64,000 bases of DNA from Sphingobium sp. CR2-8 (GCF_035818615.1 NZ_JAYKZY010000001.1:102501-166500); one strand, 5' to 3'; shown: positions 37,030-45,743, counted from the first letter of the stretch. The notes: generated by a model not told the origin, from the letters alone. Numbers and translations: made by a program.

Positions 37030-37764
37030 TCAGAGCTTGCGCGCGGCGATGATCGGCCCGCCGGTCCCGCGCTGGACCAGAATGGCGGACGACAGGCCTT
37101 GCTCGGTGGAAGCGGGCAGCGCGAAGGATGTGGCAGGACCGGTCCAGGAACCGAGCTTCACCAGCTCGCGCACGATCCCGCGATGGGGGAGCGTGCGGCC
37201 GCCATTCTCGCCGGCCCGGATCGGAACCTGCCGGACATGCGGGTCGTATCGCACGAGCCAGACGGCCGCTGTCCCTTGCGCCTTCGCCGGGGCGATGCGG
37301 ACCTGTCCGCCATTCGCTGCAATGTCGGGACCGCCGCTTGGCGCGCGGGCGCTGGCCAGCGCCGCATCGAAGGCGCGCCGATCGCTCCCGACGATGGCGG
37401 TGCTGCCGTTGATGATCATCTCCGGGGTGGCGACCTCGCCCTGACCGGCGCGCGCATAGTCCTGCTGCCGGGCCGTGAAGACGGGAGAACCGAAACTGTC
37501 CTTCCAGCCCAGCCGGTCCCAATAGGTGACGGCAAAGGAGAGGGCGAGCACATCGGGGCGGTCCGCGACCGCGTTCAGCATCGCGTTGGCCGGCGGACAG
37601 GACGAACAGCCCTGGCTCTGGAACAGTTCGATGACTACGGGCCGCGCCGGGCTCGCCCGTTCGGTGCGCGGCGCTGCCGTTTGCCCAGGTCCGGCAGCTC
37701 CAATGAAGGCCTGAGCGGCTGAAGCCCATAATAGCATAGCAAGTGTGGAAGGAGTGCGCAGCAC
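37030..37764 (-). CDS. DUF1223 domain protein, secreted
   Basis: The 244-aa protein has a signal peptide (MLRTPSTLAMLLWASAAQAF) and the thioredoxin-like DUF1223 fold with a CxxC motif in QSQGCSSCPPANAML. FAVTYWDRLGWKDSFGSP, RQQDYA and NGSTAIVGSDRRAFDAAL follow. It is probably a periplasmic redox protein. First gene of the minus-strand operon (DUF1223, MXKDX, cytochrome b, molybdopterin enzyme) with a SigF-type promoter 52-78 bp upstream of its ATG. Confidence 0.9.
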   Translation of the reverse strand: MLRTPSTLAMLLWASAAQAFIGAAGPGQTAAPRTERASPARPVVIELFQSQGCSSCPPANAMLNAVADRPDVLALSFAVTYWDRLGWKDSFGSPVFTARQQDYARAGQGEVATPEMIINGSTAIVGSDRRAFDAALASARAPSGGPDIAANGGQVRIAPAKAQGTAAVWLVRYDPHVRQVPIRAGENGGRTLPHRGIVRELVKLGSWTGPATSFALPASTEQGLSSAILVQRGTGGPIIAARKL

Positions 37765-37815
37765 GGCTGGCCTCTCGGTCGATTGTCCTGGCAGCCGTTC
37801 TGGCTGTTACCCACT

Positions 37816-37842
37816 ATTCGCAAGCGCGACCGATCCGGTTAC
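37816..37842 (-). promoter_or_regulatory. Predicted ECF sigma (SigF-type) promoter for the DUF1223 operon
   Basis: Minus strand: GTAACC (37842-37837), 16 bases, CGAAT (37820-37816), then the DUF1223 ATG 52 bp further on. It has the same layout as the msr promoters. Confidence 0.8.
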
Positions 37843-37931
37843 ACGGGGTAGAAAATAAGGCGTTGCGGCATCCACTAGATGCCTGAAACAGTCGTTGCCC
37901 TGCACGAATTCCGTGAGCCTGTGCCGCCTTT

Positions 37932-37958
37932 GTAACTTTTCCAGCGTTCCACGCGAAT
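37932..37958 (+). promoter_or_regulatory. Predicted autoregulatory ECF sigma promoter
   Basis: GTAACT (37932-37937, one mismatch), 16 bases, CGAAT (37954-37958), with the sigma gene ATG 19 bp downstream and AGGAG between. This implies positive autoregulation. Confidence 0.78.
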
Positions 37959-37976
37959 GGATCGTCAGGAGCGCTA

Positions 37977-38513
37977 ATGCAGCAGAGCGAAGATCAGCTC
38001 AAAATGTGGATGGTCGAAGGCCTGGATGGAGACGCGGCAGCCTATACCGCGTTGCTGCGCGCGCTTGTGCCTGTATTGCGCGGCTTTTACCGTCGCCGGC
38101 TCGGCGACGCGCAGGACTTAGAGGATCTCGTGCAGGATACCCTGATTGCCATCCATACGCGCCGTATGAGCTATGACCGGGAACGGCCGTTCACCGCATG
38201 GCTGTTCGCGGTTGCGCGCTACAAGCTGATCGACCGGTTCCGCCGTATGCGCCAGACCATGTCGATGGAAGGTCTCGAAGATATTCTCGCCACCGATTGC
38301 TTCGACGACGCGACCAATGCCCAACTGGACGTCGATCGGCTTCTTTCCGAGCTTCCCGAAAAGCAATCCTCTTTGATCCGCAAGACCCGCATCGAAGGGC
38401 ATAGCATCGCAGAGGTCGCCAGCGACACGGAATTGGGCGAATCGGATGTGAAGGTCTCGGTCCACCGCGGCCTCAAAGCACTCGCCGCGCGGATCCTGGG
38501 GGAGCGCCGATGA
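37977..38513 (+). CDS. ECF sigma factor, SigF-type
   Basis: The 178-aa sigma-70-family factor has region 2 (DLEDLVQDTLIAIHTRRMSYDRERPFTAWLFAVARYKLIDRFRR) and region 4 (LPEKQSSLIRKTRIEGHSIAEVASDTELGESDVKVSVHRGLKAL). Its partner gene is an NrsF-type membrane protein overlapping by 4 bp. In Caulobacter the SigF/NrsF pair responds to metal and oxidant stress; the identical gene pairing plus the four matched promoters in this locus support orthology. Confidence 0.92.
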   Translation: MQQSEDQLKMWMVEGLDGDAAAYTALLRALVPVLRGFYRRRLGDAQDLEDLVQDTLIAIHTRRMSYDRERPFTAWLFAVARYKLIDRFRRMRQTMSMEGLEDILATDCFDDATNAQLDVDRLLSELPEKQSSLIRKTRIEGHSIAEVASDTELGESDVKVSVHRGLKALAARILGERR

Positions 38514-39151
38514 CCATCGATACGCTCATAGACGCCGTGACCAAGGACCTTAGGCCCGTGCCTCGTCGTGCGTTCGGGCGGCGACTACTGTATGGCATGA
38601 TCGGCGGCGGTGCGGTCACGCTTCTGCTGATCTCCATCGTCCTCGGCTTCCGCAGCGACCTTGGCATCGCCATGTGCGGTTTCGCCTTCTGGATGAAGTG
38701 GGCCTATACGGTCTCGCTGGGCATCGGCGCTGCGATCCTGATTGCACGCCTTGCACGGCCCGAGCCTGTCAGACTGATCGGCTTCTGGCCGGTCGCCATC
38801 CCGTTCGCCCTGCTGGCGGCAGTAAGTGTCACCGAAATGGCGCATGTCCCGTCCGGCGACTGGTTCGCGATGTGGCTGGGGAATAGCTGGAAGAAATGTC
38901 CATGGCTGGTGCTGATGCTGTCGGCGCCGATCTTCGCCGGGCTGCTCTGGTCGTTCAGGCGTCTTGCCCCGACCCGGCTGCGAGCGGCAGGTGCCGCAGC
39001 GGGTCTTTCGGCAGGAGCGTGGGCTGCGACCCTCTATTGCCTGCATTGCCCGGAGGTCTCCGCGCTGTTCGTGCTGACCTGGTACACCCTGGGGATGCTG
39101 CTTGCCGCAAGCATCGGCGCGCTGCTTGGGCCGCGGCTGCTTCGCTGGTGA
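38510..39151 (+). CDS. NrsF family membrane anti-sigma factor (DUF1109)
   Basis: The 213-aa protein has six transmembrane helices. A short cytoplasmic N-terminus (MTIDTLIDAVTKDLRPVPRRAF) is followed by helices near residues 25-45, 55-75, 85-105, 120-140, 150-170 and 185-210. Two Cys lie in the LYCLHCPE segment, which in this family may sense the inducer. It should hold the sigma factor inactive at the inner membrane. Translationally coupled to the sigma gene. Confidence 0.9.
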   Translation: MTIDTLIDAVTKDLRPVPRRAFGRRLLYGMIGGGAVTLLLISIVLGFRSDLGIAMCGFAFWMKWAYTVSLGIGAAILIARLARPEPVRLIGFWPVAIPFALLAAVSVTEMAHVPSGDWFAMWLGNSWKKCPWLVLMLSAPIFAGLLWSFRRLAPTRLRAAGAAAGLSAGAWAATLYCLHCPEVSALFVLTWYTLGMLLAASIGALLGPRLLRW

Positions 39152-39457
39152 GATGGCGCAGCTATCAGATAGTGTCGCTTTTGAAGCCCGCGTAGCAGGT
39201 GAACAGGAACAGCAGACGGACCGGACTTGGGACCGAAAAACTTGCAGCTGGACCGACAAAGGTTGGCAGACGCGGAAAGAGCCACTTTCGGTCGATTAGG
39301 AAGGCTCCAACTCGCGGATGAATGGTTTCTGCATGAGCTGACCTTACCGCTGCAAACGTGGAAGGCGTCAATTGTTAGGCAAATGCCTCGTTATCTTGCC
39401 ATTTCTAGAGTGCCAAAGCGTTCTCCGAGCGGCCAGTCTGGCCATAGGAGAATGATT
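39152..39457. other. Intergenic region with degenerate repeat-like sequence
   Basis: About 300 bp between the anti-sigma gene and a broken integrase. The stretch near 39230-39295 (GACCGAAAAACTTGCAGCTG ... CACTTTCGG) resembles the intergenic repeat remnants at 24590-24700 and 43300-43370. The long frame from 39227 reads through it but has no homology there, so it is not taken as coding. Confidence 0.45.
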
Positions 39458-40090
39458 ATGGAGATGCCTGAAAACGAACACATGGCCTCTAAGCGCCAAG
39501 TCTGGAACGCTGGAAGGACCGTCGGCGCGAAGCGCGCACTGAAACCGAAACAAATATGGGAGATCCGATTTTACCTCAATCAGCGTCGCCGCTTGCGAGA
39601 CCGGGCGCTGTTCGATTTGGCGATCGACAGCAAGCTTCGAGGCTGCGACTTGGTGCAGATGAAGATCGGCGACCTTGTTAGCGGCGGGCAGATCCGAACC
39701 CGCGCGATCGTGATGCAGCAGAAAACAGGTCGGCCAGTTCAGTTCGAACTGCTTCCAGACGCTCGGTCCAGTCTGCTGACTTGGCTTGAGCGGCGGGGCG
39801 GGACGGTCGACGACTATGTCTTTCCCAGCCGGGTTGATCATAGTGGACATCTCAGTACCCGCCAGTATGCCCGGCTTGTCGATGAATGGGTGACTGGGGT
39901 AGGCCTGATGCGAAGCTAGTATGGCACACACTCTCTTCGCCGCACGAAGGCATCGATAATCTACAGGGCGACCGGCAACCTTCGCGCCGTCCAGATTCTG
40001 CTCGGTCATAGCAAGATCGAGAATACGGTGCGCTACCTCGGTATAGACGTGGAGGATGCGCTTGCCCTCGCCGAAAATACCGAGATTTGA
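39458..40090 (+). pseudogene. Tyrosine-type site-specific integrase with an internal stop
   Basis: A ~210-codon frame matches the short tyrosine recombinases common on proteobacterial plasmids (WNAGRTVGAKRALKPKQIW, RDRALFDLAIDSKLRGCDLV, AIVMQQKTGRPVQFEL). TAG at 39917-39919 precedes, in the same frame, the catalytic block YGTHSLRRTKAS, then NLRAVQILLGHSKIENTVRYLG and a normal stop at 40090. The stop removes the HxxR box and the tyrosine, so the product would be inactive. No attachment site was identified. Confidence 0.85.
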
Positions 40091-40410
40091 CCAATCGGCT
40101 CCTCGCCTCCGGCGAGGGGCCTACCTCACGACGCTTGTAACAGTCCTGTCTCCCCTGGAAATCCCTGCCAACGACGACTTTCCCCATGTGCGTACTTTCT
40201 CAGGTCACGGCACCGGCGGCGAGATACGAGCATAATTTGGCCAAGAGTTGACTGTTAGGTTTCGGGGGGATGAGGCTGAGAATGCCGTCGCTCGATGCGA
40301 CAGATCTCGACGGGCTGCGAGTAGCTATAGCAAGCCTTATGTCGGATGTGCAGCTTCACCGCCCATGGTCCCCGCCCGGCATCACGCCGCGGTCAAGGCC
40401 CACTGCGTCG
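40091..40410. other. Intergenic region without a recognisable gene
   Basis: About 320 bp between the broken integrase and the response regulator gene on the opposite strand. CTCCTCGCCTCCGGCGAGGGG at 40101-40121 forms a GC-rich hairpin without a T-run. It might end either transcript, but support is weak. Nothing else was recognised. Confidence 0.4.
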
Positions 40411-40788
40411 TCAGGCACCGGCCGCCAACGTCGCCTGGATCGTCGCGATGAGCCGTTCACGGGTCCACGGCTTGCGGACGAACCGACCATGCTCCGGGAG
40501 CGCCTCCTCTGCGATGTGATGATGGCCGGATGTGAGCAGAAGGCGAACCTTCGGCCAGCGGTCGCGGACCAGTTGGGCCAGTTCGAGACCATTCATACTT
40601 CCGGGCATGTCGATATCGGAAAATAGGAGATGCACGTCCTGCTGCCCCTGGAGCAGCATGATCGCGTCGTCGGCGGTCTCGGCTTCCAGAACGGTGAAGC
40701 CGGCATCCTCCAAAATGTCGACGCCGTGCATCCGAACGAGTACATCGTCTTCGACAACGAGGACGGTTTGCTTATCATCTGCTGGCAT
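40411..40788 (-). CDS. Single-domain response regulator
   Basis: The 125-aa protein is a lone receiver domain: acidic pocket VVEDDVLV, phospho-acceptor Asp in LLFSDIDMPGSMNG (about residue 57), Thr/Ser in LLTSGHH and Lys in VRKPW. No output domain follows. The ATG at 40788 has GGAGAG upstream. It is 107 bp downstream of the PAS kinase gene on the same strand and is its likely partner. Confidence 0.9.
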   Translation of the reverse strand: MPADDKQTVLVVEDDVLVRMHGVDILEDAGFTVLEAETADDAIMLLQGQQDVHLLFSDIDMPGSMNGLELAQLVRDRWPKVRLLLTSGHHHIAEEALPEHGRFVRKPWTRERLIATIQATLAAGA

Positions 40789-40895
40789 AACGGCTCTCCT
40801 GTCCGTCATGCTCGGGACAAGCCGCGGACTACCTGAATGCTTCAGAGGGTGTTTCGGACCCACGAAGCGCCGCGCTTTTGTCGATAGCGCCGGAT

Positions 40896-42029
40896 TCAGC
40901 CCGCGAGCGGCATCCGGAATGTGAAGCGGGTCTCCGCCGCATCGGATGCGACCGTCAGCGTGCCGCCATGCGCCTCGGCGATTTCCGAGGCGATGTGGAG
41001 CCCCAACCCAAGGCCTTCGCGGCTGGGACCAAGCTCGCCCCGAAAGAAGGGCTGAAACAGGCGCGCCTGCGCCGCGTCCGAAATGGGCTCGCCTCCGTTG
41101 GCGACGCTGATCTCCAAGAATCCTTCCTCCGTCTTCGCCACGACCCGAATCGGTTGGTCGGCCGCTCCGTGGGTCACGGCATTGCCGACGAGGTTGGACA
41201 GCATCTGAGCGATTCGGGCGGGATCGCAGTCGATTGGCTCCACCAAGTCGTAGTCTGTTTCGATCGTGCGCTCGTGCGTCACCGATCGAAGCTCGCCGAC
41301 GACCTGCCGCAGAGTCGGCTCAAGCGGTTCGTTCATGTTGCGAGCCAGCGTCAGTCCGCCGCCGAACCGGCCCCGCGCGAAGTCGAGAACATTGTCAATC
41401 AGGCCGACCGCGCGCATGACGCTGCCTTCCATAAGGTTGGTCACCTTCTGACCGCGCGCGCTGAGCGTCTCTTTGTCGAGCAACCGCAGGCCGCTCGCGA
41501 TCGAGGCGAGCGGATTGCGCAGATCATGCCCCAGCACGGCGATGAACTGGTCGCGCAGTTCCGAGATGTCGCGTTCAGCCGCGACTTCGGCCCGCGCAAA
41601 GTTGCGATCGGCGAGCAAGCCCTTTTCGTAGAGCCGGCGCTCGGTCGCCCTGAAGATGGTAAAGCGAATGAAGGTCGGTCGTTCGTCGGTACCCGGCCGT
41701 TCGACCGCGTTGAGCAGGACGGGCATCTTGGTCCCGTCGGCGCGGACGAGATCGAGTGCGACCTCGCTGATCTTTCCGTGCATGTGGAGCGAGGGCGCCA
41801 AGTGGGTCTCGTAGAAAACCTTGCCGACGATTGGGAGCAGATCGGCAAAGCGCCGGCCCTCAAACGACTCGGTGCTGCTACCCATCCAGTCGGCGAACGT
41901 CCGATTGGCACGCACGACGCAGCCCCGGCCGTCGGTCGAGAGATAGCCGCACGGCGCGTTCTCGAAGAGATCCTCGAAATCTTCGATCGGAGTACCAGAC
42001 GGGGCATTACAGGTGTCACGATCCGGCAC
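40896..42029 (-). CDS. PAS domain sensor histidine kinase
   Basis: The 377-aa protein has an N-terminal PAS domain (about 15-130, FEDLFENAPCGYLSTDGRG ... VRADGTKMPVLL) and a coiled linker. The HisKA box has the phospho-acceptor in VLGHDLRNPLASI (about residue 165), and the HATPase domain has MLSNLVGNAVTHG, ISVANGGEPI and GLGLGLHIASEIAEAHGG. There is no membrane segment, so it is a cytosolic sensor. It starts 6 bp after the RsbQ-like hydrolase gene, suggesting the hydrolase supplies the PAS ligand. Confidence 0.93.
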   Translation of the reverse strand: MPDRDTCNAPSGTPIEDFEDLFENAPCGYLSTDGRGCVVRANRTFADWMGSSTESFEGRRFADLLPIVGKVFYETHLAPSLHMHGKISEVALDLVRADGTKMPVLLNAVERPGTDERPTFIRFTIFRATERRLYEKGLLADRNFARAEVAAERDISELRDQFIAVLGHDLRNPLASIASGLRLLDKETLSARGQKVTNLMEGSVMRAVGLIDNVLDFARGRFGGGLTLARNMNEPLEPTLRQVVGELRSVTHERTIETDYDLVEPIDCDPARIAQMLSNLVGNAVTHGAADQPIRVVAKTEEGFLEISVANGGEPISDAAQARLFQPFFRGELGPSREGLGLGLHIASEIAEAHGGTLTVASDAAETRFTFRMPLAG

Positions 42030-42035
42030 GTCGGT

Positions 42036-42923
42036 TCAGACAAAGGCTTTAATCGCCGCGATGGTTTCGGCGGGCGCGCTCAGATGGGGGCAATGGCCAG
42101 TCGCGTCGATCATGACGAGTTCGCTACCGACAATGGCATCGCGCATATATTCGCCGACGCAGACTGGCGCGATCACGTCCTCAGCGCATTGGAGGATGAG
42201 CACCCGTGCCTCAATACCCGTCAGGTCGGCCCGATTGTCAGCGAGGAAGGTCGTGCGGGCAAAGCGCTTGGCGATTTCGGGATCGGTGCGACAGAAGCTC
42301 GCTACCAGTTCCTCGCCCAACTCGGGACGATCCGCATTGCCCATGATGACAGGTGCCATCGCTTGCGACCAGCCGAGGTGGTTGGAGTCCAAAAACTCGA
42401 GCAATTCGAGAATCTGCGCCTCGGTGAAACCGCCGACATAGTCGCCATCGTCGATATAGCGCGGCGACGGGCTGACCAGCACGAGGCGATCGAACAGCTC
42501 GGGGGCTTTGCGAGCGGCCAGGACACCGATCATCGCGCTGACCGAATGGCCGACGAAAATGCCGCTCTCTATCCCGAGTTCACGCGCCAGCGCGACGACA
42601 TCCTCGGCATAGCCGTCGAGCATCGCATATTTGACCGGATCATAGGCATCGGGATCCGACCCGCCCGCTCCGACGAGATCGAACAGGATTGTGCGGTGAT
42701 CGGTATCAAATGCGGGAGCAACATTACGCCAAATATTCTGGTCACAACCAAAGCCGTGCGCGAAAACCATCGACGTGCCGATACCGGGTCCGACGGTCGC
42801 ATTGAGACGCTCCGCGATCGGTGAGTTCTTCGCAGGTAGAGAGCCGGTCGCGACCGCTAAAGGAGGCGCAATTGCGCAGGTATTTCTCATGGTCGCTTCC
42901 ACCACCTTCATTCGCCGCTCCAA
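42036..42923 (-). CDS. RsbQ-like alpha/beta hydrolase
   Basis: The protein of about 260-295 aa closely follows RsbQ/KAI2-type hydrolases. It has FAHGFGCDQNIWRNVAPAF, nucleophile Ser in IFVGHSVSAMIG, LVLVSPSPRYIDDGDYVGGF, acidic QCAEDVIAPV and catalytic His in DATGHCPHLS. In Bacillus, RsbQ is needed for signalling by the PAS protein RsbP. Here it sits directly upstream of a PAS kinase. Several starts are possible (42923, 42888 and others); homology begins about 45 residues in. Confidence 0.9.
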   Translation of the reverse strand: MERRMKVVEATMRNTCAIAPPLAVATGSLPAKNSPIAERLNATVGPGIGTSMVFAHGFGCDQNIWRNVAPAFDTDHRTILFDLVGAGGSDPDAYDPVKYAMLDGYAEDVVALARELGIESGIFVGHSVSAMIGVLAARKAPELFDRLVLVSPSPRYIDDGDYVGGFTEAQILELLEFLDSNHLGWSQAMAPVIMGNADRPELGEELVASFCRTDPEIAKRFARTTFLADNRADLTGIEARVLILQCAEDVIAPVCVGEYMRDAIVGSELVMIDATGHCPHLSAPAETIAAIKAFV

Positions 42924-43456
42924 ATTGGACGCCGGTGCCTCGAATGAGGTTCGGCGGCACCGGTGCGAAAGGCAGCATCGGTGGATCAGTTTCTATCCAT
43001 ACCATACTCCCGCCGCTCGCGCTTGTTCCTATTGCTAACCGGCGTAGCTTGTCGCGAGGCACGCGAGAGGTGTTAGTATATCCAAGCGATTTTCGCGCCG
43101 CTTGGCGGGATCGTCGTTCTCTCCGAGGTAGGCTGTCGCCGCCTCTCCTATGATTAAGTCGGTTCGATGCATCATCATTACTCGCGTGGTCCAACTCCAC
43201 CCATCCACTTCGCAGTGATCATCGGCAGCTTTTGTTAGGAGTCGACGTTCGCGGTGGCGGATCTGTACGACCGGGTCTGGTCGGCTGCTGCCGGTAGTGA
43301 ATGCCGCCTTGTGGGACAAAGCCGTCGTTAGCAGGTCAGACGGTGCCCGACCGCTTTCGGTAAACACGGACGTTCGATGAGCTTAACTTCAAAGACCTGC
43401 GAGCCAGAGCAATGAAACGCCGCTGAGCACAATTAGTAGCCAGCGGCGCACGGGCT
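42924..43456. other. Intergenic region with repeat remnant
   Basis: About 530 bp, largely without coding signal. GTGGGACAAAGCCG at 43314-43328 followed by a CGGTGCCCGACCGCTTTCGG stretch matches the repeat type at 24650. It should contain the promoter of the RsbQ-like operon. No EcfG or SigF-type box was found here. Confidence 0.45.
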
Positions 43457-44890
43457 TCAATGGCCTTGTTTCTGCACTACCGCGCCCTGCGAATCCAGAT
43501 CACCGGCACGAATGACCAAATAACGGCGCTCGGCCGGGGCAGCATCCGCGACAATCTGGCGAATCGGCCCGACGGCGTTGACGATGGCGGCGCCGGCCGG
43601 ATTGGTCATGAACTTGGCAAGAGGTTGAATTGCACCTGTCCCGTCGGGTTTGGTCGCCAGTCCAAGCGTGAACGGTTGCTTGGGCGGCAGGCCGGCGACG
43701 GCGGCCTGCAGGATCTGGACCTGCCCCTGATCGAACAAAGTGACCTGGCTCTGGCCCTGGCCTGACAGGGTCAGCTGGACCTTGCCGCTGGCCATATCGA
43801 GCGGGACCAGATTGGTCATGCCGTCGCCCGAAGGCACCGCGCCCGGCACATAGGCGACGCCCTGCGGCCCCTGACCGATAGGGATGGTCGTGAGCAGGCG
43901 GTTGGTCGCAGTATCGATGACCGCCGCGCCGTCGCCATTCTCCAGCCCAACATAGATGCGGGTGCCGTCGCCCGAAGGCCATAACCCGTGCGGCAGCGCG
44001 CCGACCGGGATGGCGGCGACCTGCTCGAAAGTATCGGTCCTGAACACCTTGACGATATTCTGCGTGCCAACCGTCACATAGGCGAACTGTCCGCGCGACG
44101 TGCGGGCGATGTTGACGTGATTGGTGATGGCGCCGGTGTCGATCGTCTTAAGGACAGCGAACGGCGGCTTGGCATCGAACACCATCACCTTGCCGACATC
44201 CTTGAGCGTCAGCCAGACCTGTCTGCCATCGGGGGTCGCGGCGATGTCAGGGCAGAAGGGGCTAGCTTGGGCGACACGTCCGACAATCTTCTTGGCTTTG
44301 GTGTCGATCGCGACCGTCTCGGGCGAGAAGCTCGAGCAAATGTACCCGTATTTGCCGTCGGGCGAGAAGATCGTCATGCCCGGGCCGTTCGGGACGGTGA
44401 TGCGCGTGGTGGGTTCGAACGTCTTTCCATCGAGCACCTGGATATAGTCCTCGCCGCGAACGCTGACCCAGACCTCGCGCCCGTCAGGACGGAAGAACGC
44501 CTCGTGCGGCGAGCGGCCGACATAAGCGGTGTGCTTGACCGCGTTGGTGGCCGTATCGATGAAGGTGACCGAGTTCGACCCTATCGAGATCACCGCCAGC
44601 GTCCTGCCATCGGGTGAGAAGCCCATGCCGTGGACCAGAAGCTGACCCTTGTAGAGTGGGCTCAGATTGGCGGGCGTCAGATCGCCTAGCTTGATGACGC
44701 CGAGCAGCCGGTTGGTTGACGGGTCGATGACCGATACCGTGTTGGAAAACTGGTCCGAAGTATAGAAGCGGTCCTGCGAACTGATCGGCCGGTCGGGCGT
44801 CGCATTGGGCACCTGCTGCGCGGATGCGGGGTTCGCCAGCAGGCCAAGGGCGGGCATGGCGAGCGCCATCTTGAGATACCTCATATTCAT
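43457..44890 (-). CDS. Secreted YncE-like beta-propeller protein
   Basis: The 477-aa protein has a signal peptide (MNMRYLKMALAMPALGLLANPASA) and seven-bladed YVTN/YncE-type repeats (TVSVIDPSTNRLLGVIKLG, TFIDTATNAVKHTAYVGRSP, VLDGKTFEPTTRI, FSPDGKYGYIC, FRTDTFEQVAAIPVGALPHG). A unique C-terminal domain (about 360-477) follows. Probably periplasmic. It overlaps the DUF305 gene by 4 bp and is the last gene of a three-gene operon. Function unknown. Confidence 0.88.
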   Translation of the reverse strand: MNMRYLKMALAMPALGLLANPASAQQVPNATPDRPISSQDRFYTSDQFSNTVSVIDPSTNRLLGVIKLGDLTPANLSPLYKGQLLVHGMGFSPDGRTLAVISIGSNSVTFIDTATNAVKHTAYVGRSPHEAFFRPDGREVWVSVRGEDYIQVLDGKTFEPTTRITVPNGPGMTIFSPDGKYGYICSSFSPETVAIDTKAKKIVGRVAQASPFCPDIAATPDGRQVWLTLKDVGKVMVFDAKPPFAVLKTIDTGAITNHVNIARTSRGQFAYVTVGTQNIVKVFRTDTFEQVAAIPVGALPHGLWPSGDGTRIYVGLENGDGAAVIDTATNRLLTTIPIGQGPQGVAYVPGAVPSGDGMTNLVPLDMASGKVQLTLSGQGQSQVTLFDQGQVQILQAAVAGLPPKQPFTLGLATKPDGTGAIQPLAKFMTNPAGAAIVNAVGPIRQIVADAAPAERRYLVIRAGDLDSQGAVVQKQGH

Positions 44891-45267
44891 TTTCCGTCTC
44901 CCTGATGCTGGTGAGGCACACTCGGCGGTGCGCCCTTCTCGGCAAGGATCGCCTGCATGACCGCGATCTCCTGACGCTGTTCGACGACGATGCCCTGCGC
45001 GAGACGGCGCAGGCGTTCGTCCTTGCCGTAGCGCAGCAGCGCCTGTGCCATCTCGATTGCGCCCTGATGATGCGGGATCATCATCGCCGCGACGTCGCGG
45101 TCCGGATCGCCGGACGGCGCGACCATCATCTCATGATGCATCTTCACCATCGCGGCGGCCATGTCGGTGGCGAAGTCCTGCGGCGCCGCTGCGAGCGCGC
45201 CTGCGGATGCCGCGAGGCCGAGGCCGGCAAGGCCCAGTATCAGTTTCAAGCGCATGCCCCTTCTCAT
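44887..45267 (-). CDS. DUF305 domain protein, secreted
   Basis: The 126-aa protein has a signal peptide (LKLILGLAGLGLAASAGALA) and the DUF305 core with paired His and Met: KMHHEMMVAPSGDPDRDVAAMMIPHHQGAIEMAQ. The His/Met-rich pattern suggests copper or other metal binding in the periplasm. Two in-frame ATGs exist (45267, 45255); the first overlaps the upstream gene (ATGA). Confidence 0.9.
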   Translation of the reverse strand: MRRGMRLKLILGLAGLGLAASAGALAAAPQDFATDMAAAMVKMHHEMMVAPSGDPDRDVAAMMIPHHQGAIEMAQALLRYGKDERLRRLAQGIVVEQRQEIAVMQAILAEKGAPPSVPHQHQGDGK

Positions 45268-45743
45268 GATAGTCTGGCAATAACGCCTATGATGGCAGCC
45301 GGTGTCATCATCGCCGCCGGCAGCAGCAATATTTGTACAGTCGCTTCCCGGCCGCTGATCGTGCCGGCGAGGATTTCGACCGGGCCGCGCAGGAACTCTC
45401 CAAAGCTGCGCTGCCGCTCGCCCGGCGCAGCACTGTCAGCGAGCAGAATACCGCCGACGATCAGCGAAAAATACATGACCATGAACAGCGTCACGACGAC
45501 GAGGACACCTGCCGCTGCCGCATCGCGTGCGAAGAAGGCCCAGAATGACCCGACCATCATTGCATAGAAGCCCACCAGCGCAACGAGCACATTAGGATGA
45601 ACCTCGCGACTGGCGGCGCCGGGCGCCGGTCGCTCCAGTTCGGCGTAGGGATCATCGGATCGGACCAAGCGTGATGCCGGTCGCGTCGTTCCTTCCACCA
45701 CTGCCTTGGGCTGAAACTCGCTCTCCAGGATGCGCGTTGCCAT
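45264..45743 (-). CDS. Hypothetical two-to-three-helix membrane protein
   Basis: The 159-aa protein has a polar N-terminus (about 1-45) and hydrophobic segments near 50-70, 78-100 and 135-158. The central part (FYAMMVGSFWAFFARDAAAAG...) is typical of small sphingomonad inner-membrane proteins found with DUF305 genes. First gene of the operon with DUF305 and the beta-propeller protein; AGGAGATCCGAC precedes the ATG. Function unknown. Confidence 0.8.
   Translation of the reverse strand: MATRILESEFQPKAVVEGTTRPASRLVRSDDPYAELERPAPGAASREVHPNVLVALVGFYAMMVGSFWAFFARDAAAAGVLVVVTLFMVMYFSLIVGGILLADSAAPGERQRSFGEFLRGPVEILAGTISGREATVQILLLPAAMMTPAAIIGVIARLS

Noticed and set aside
40878..42824. 648-codon ORF on the plus strand
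   Set aside because: It is the mirror of the PAS kinase and hydrolase genes, which carry full catalytic motifs on the minus strand.
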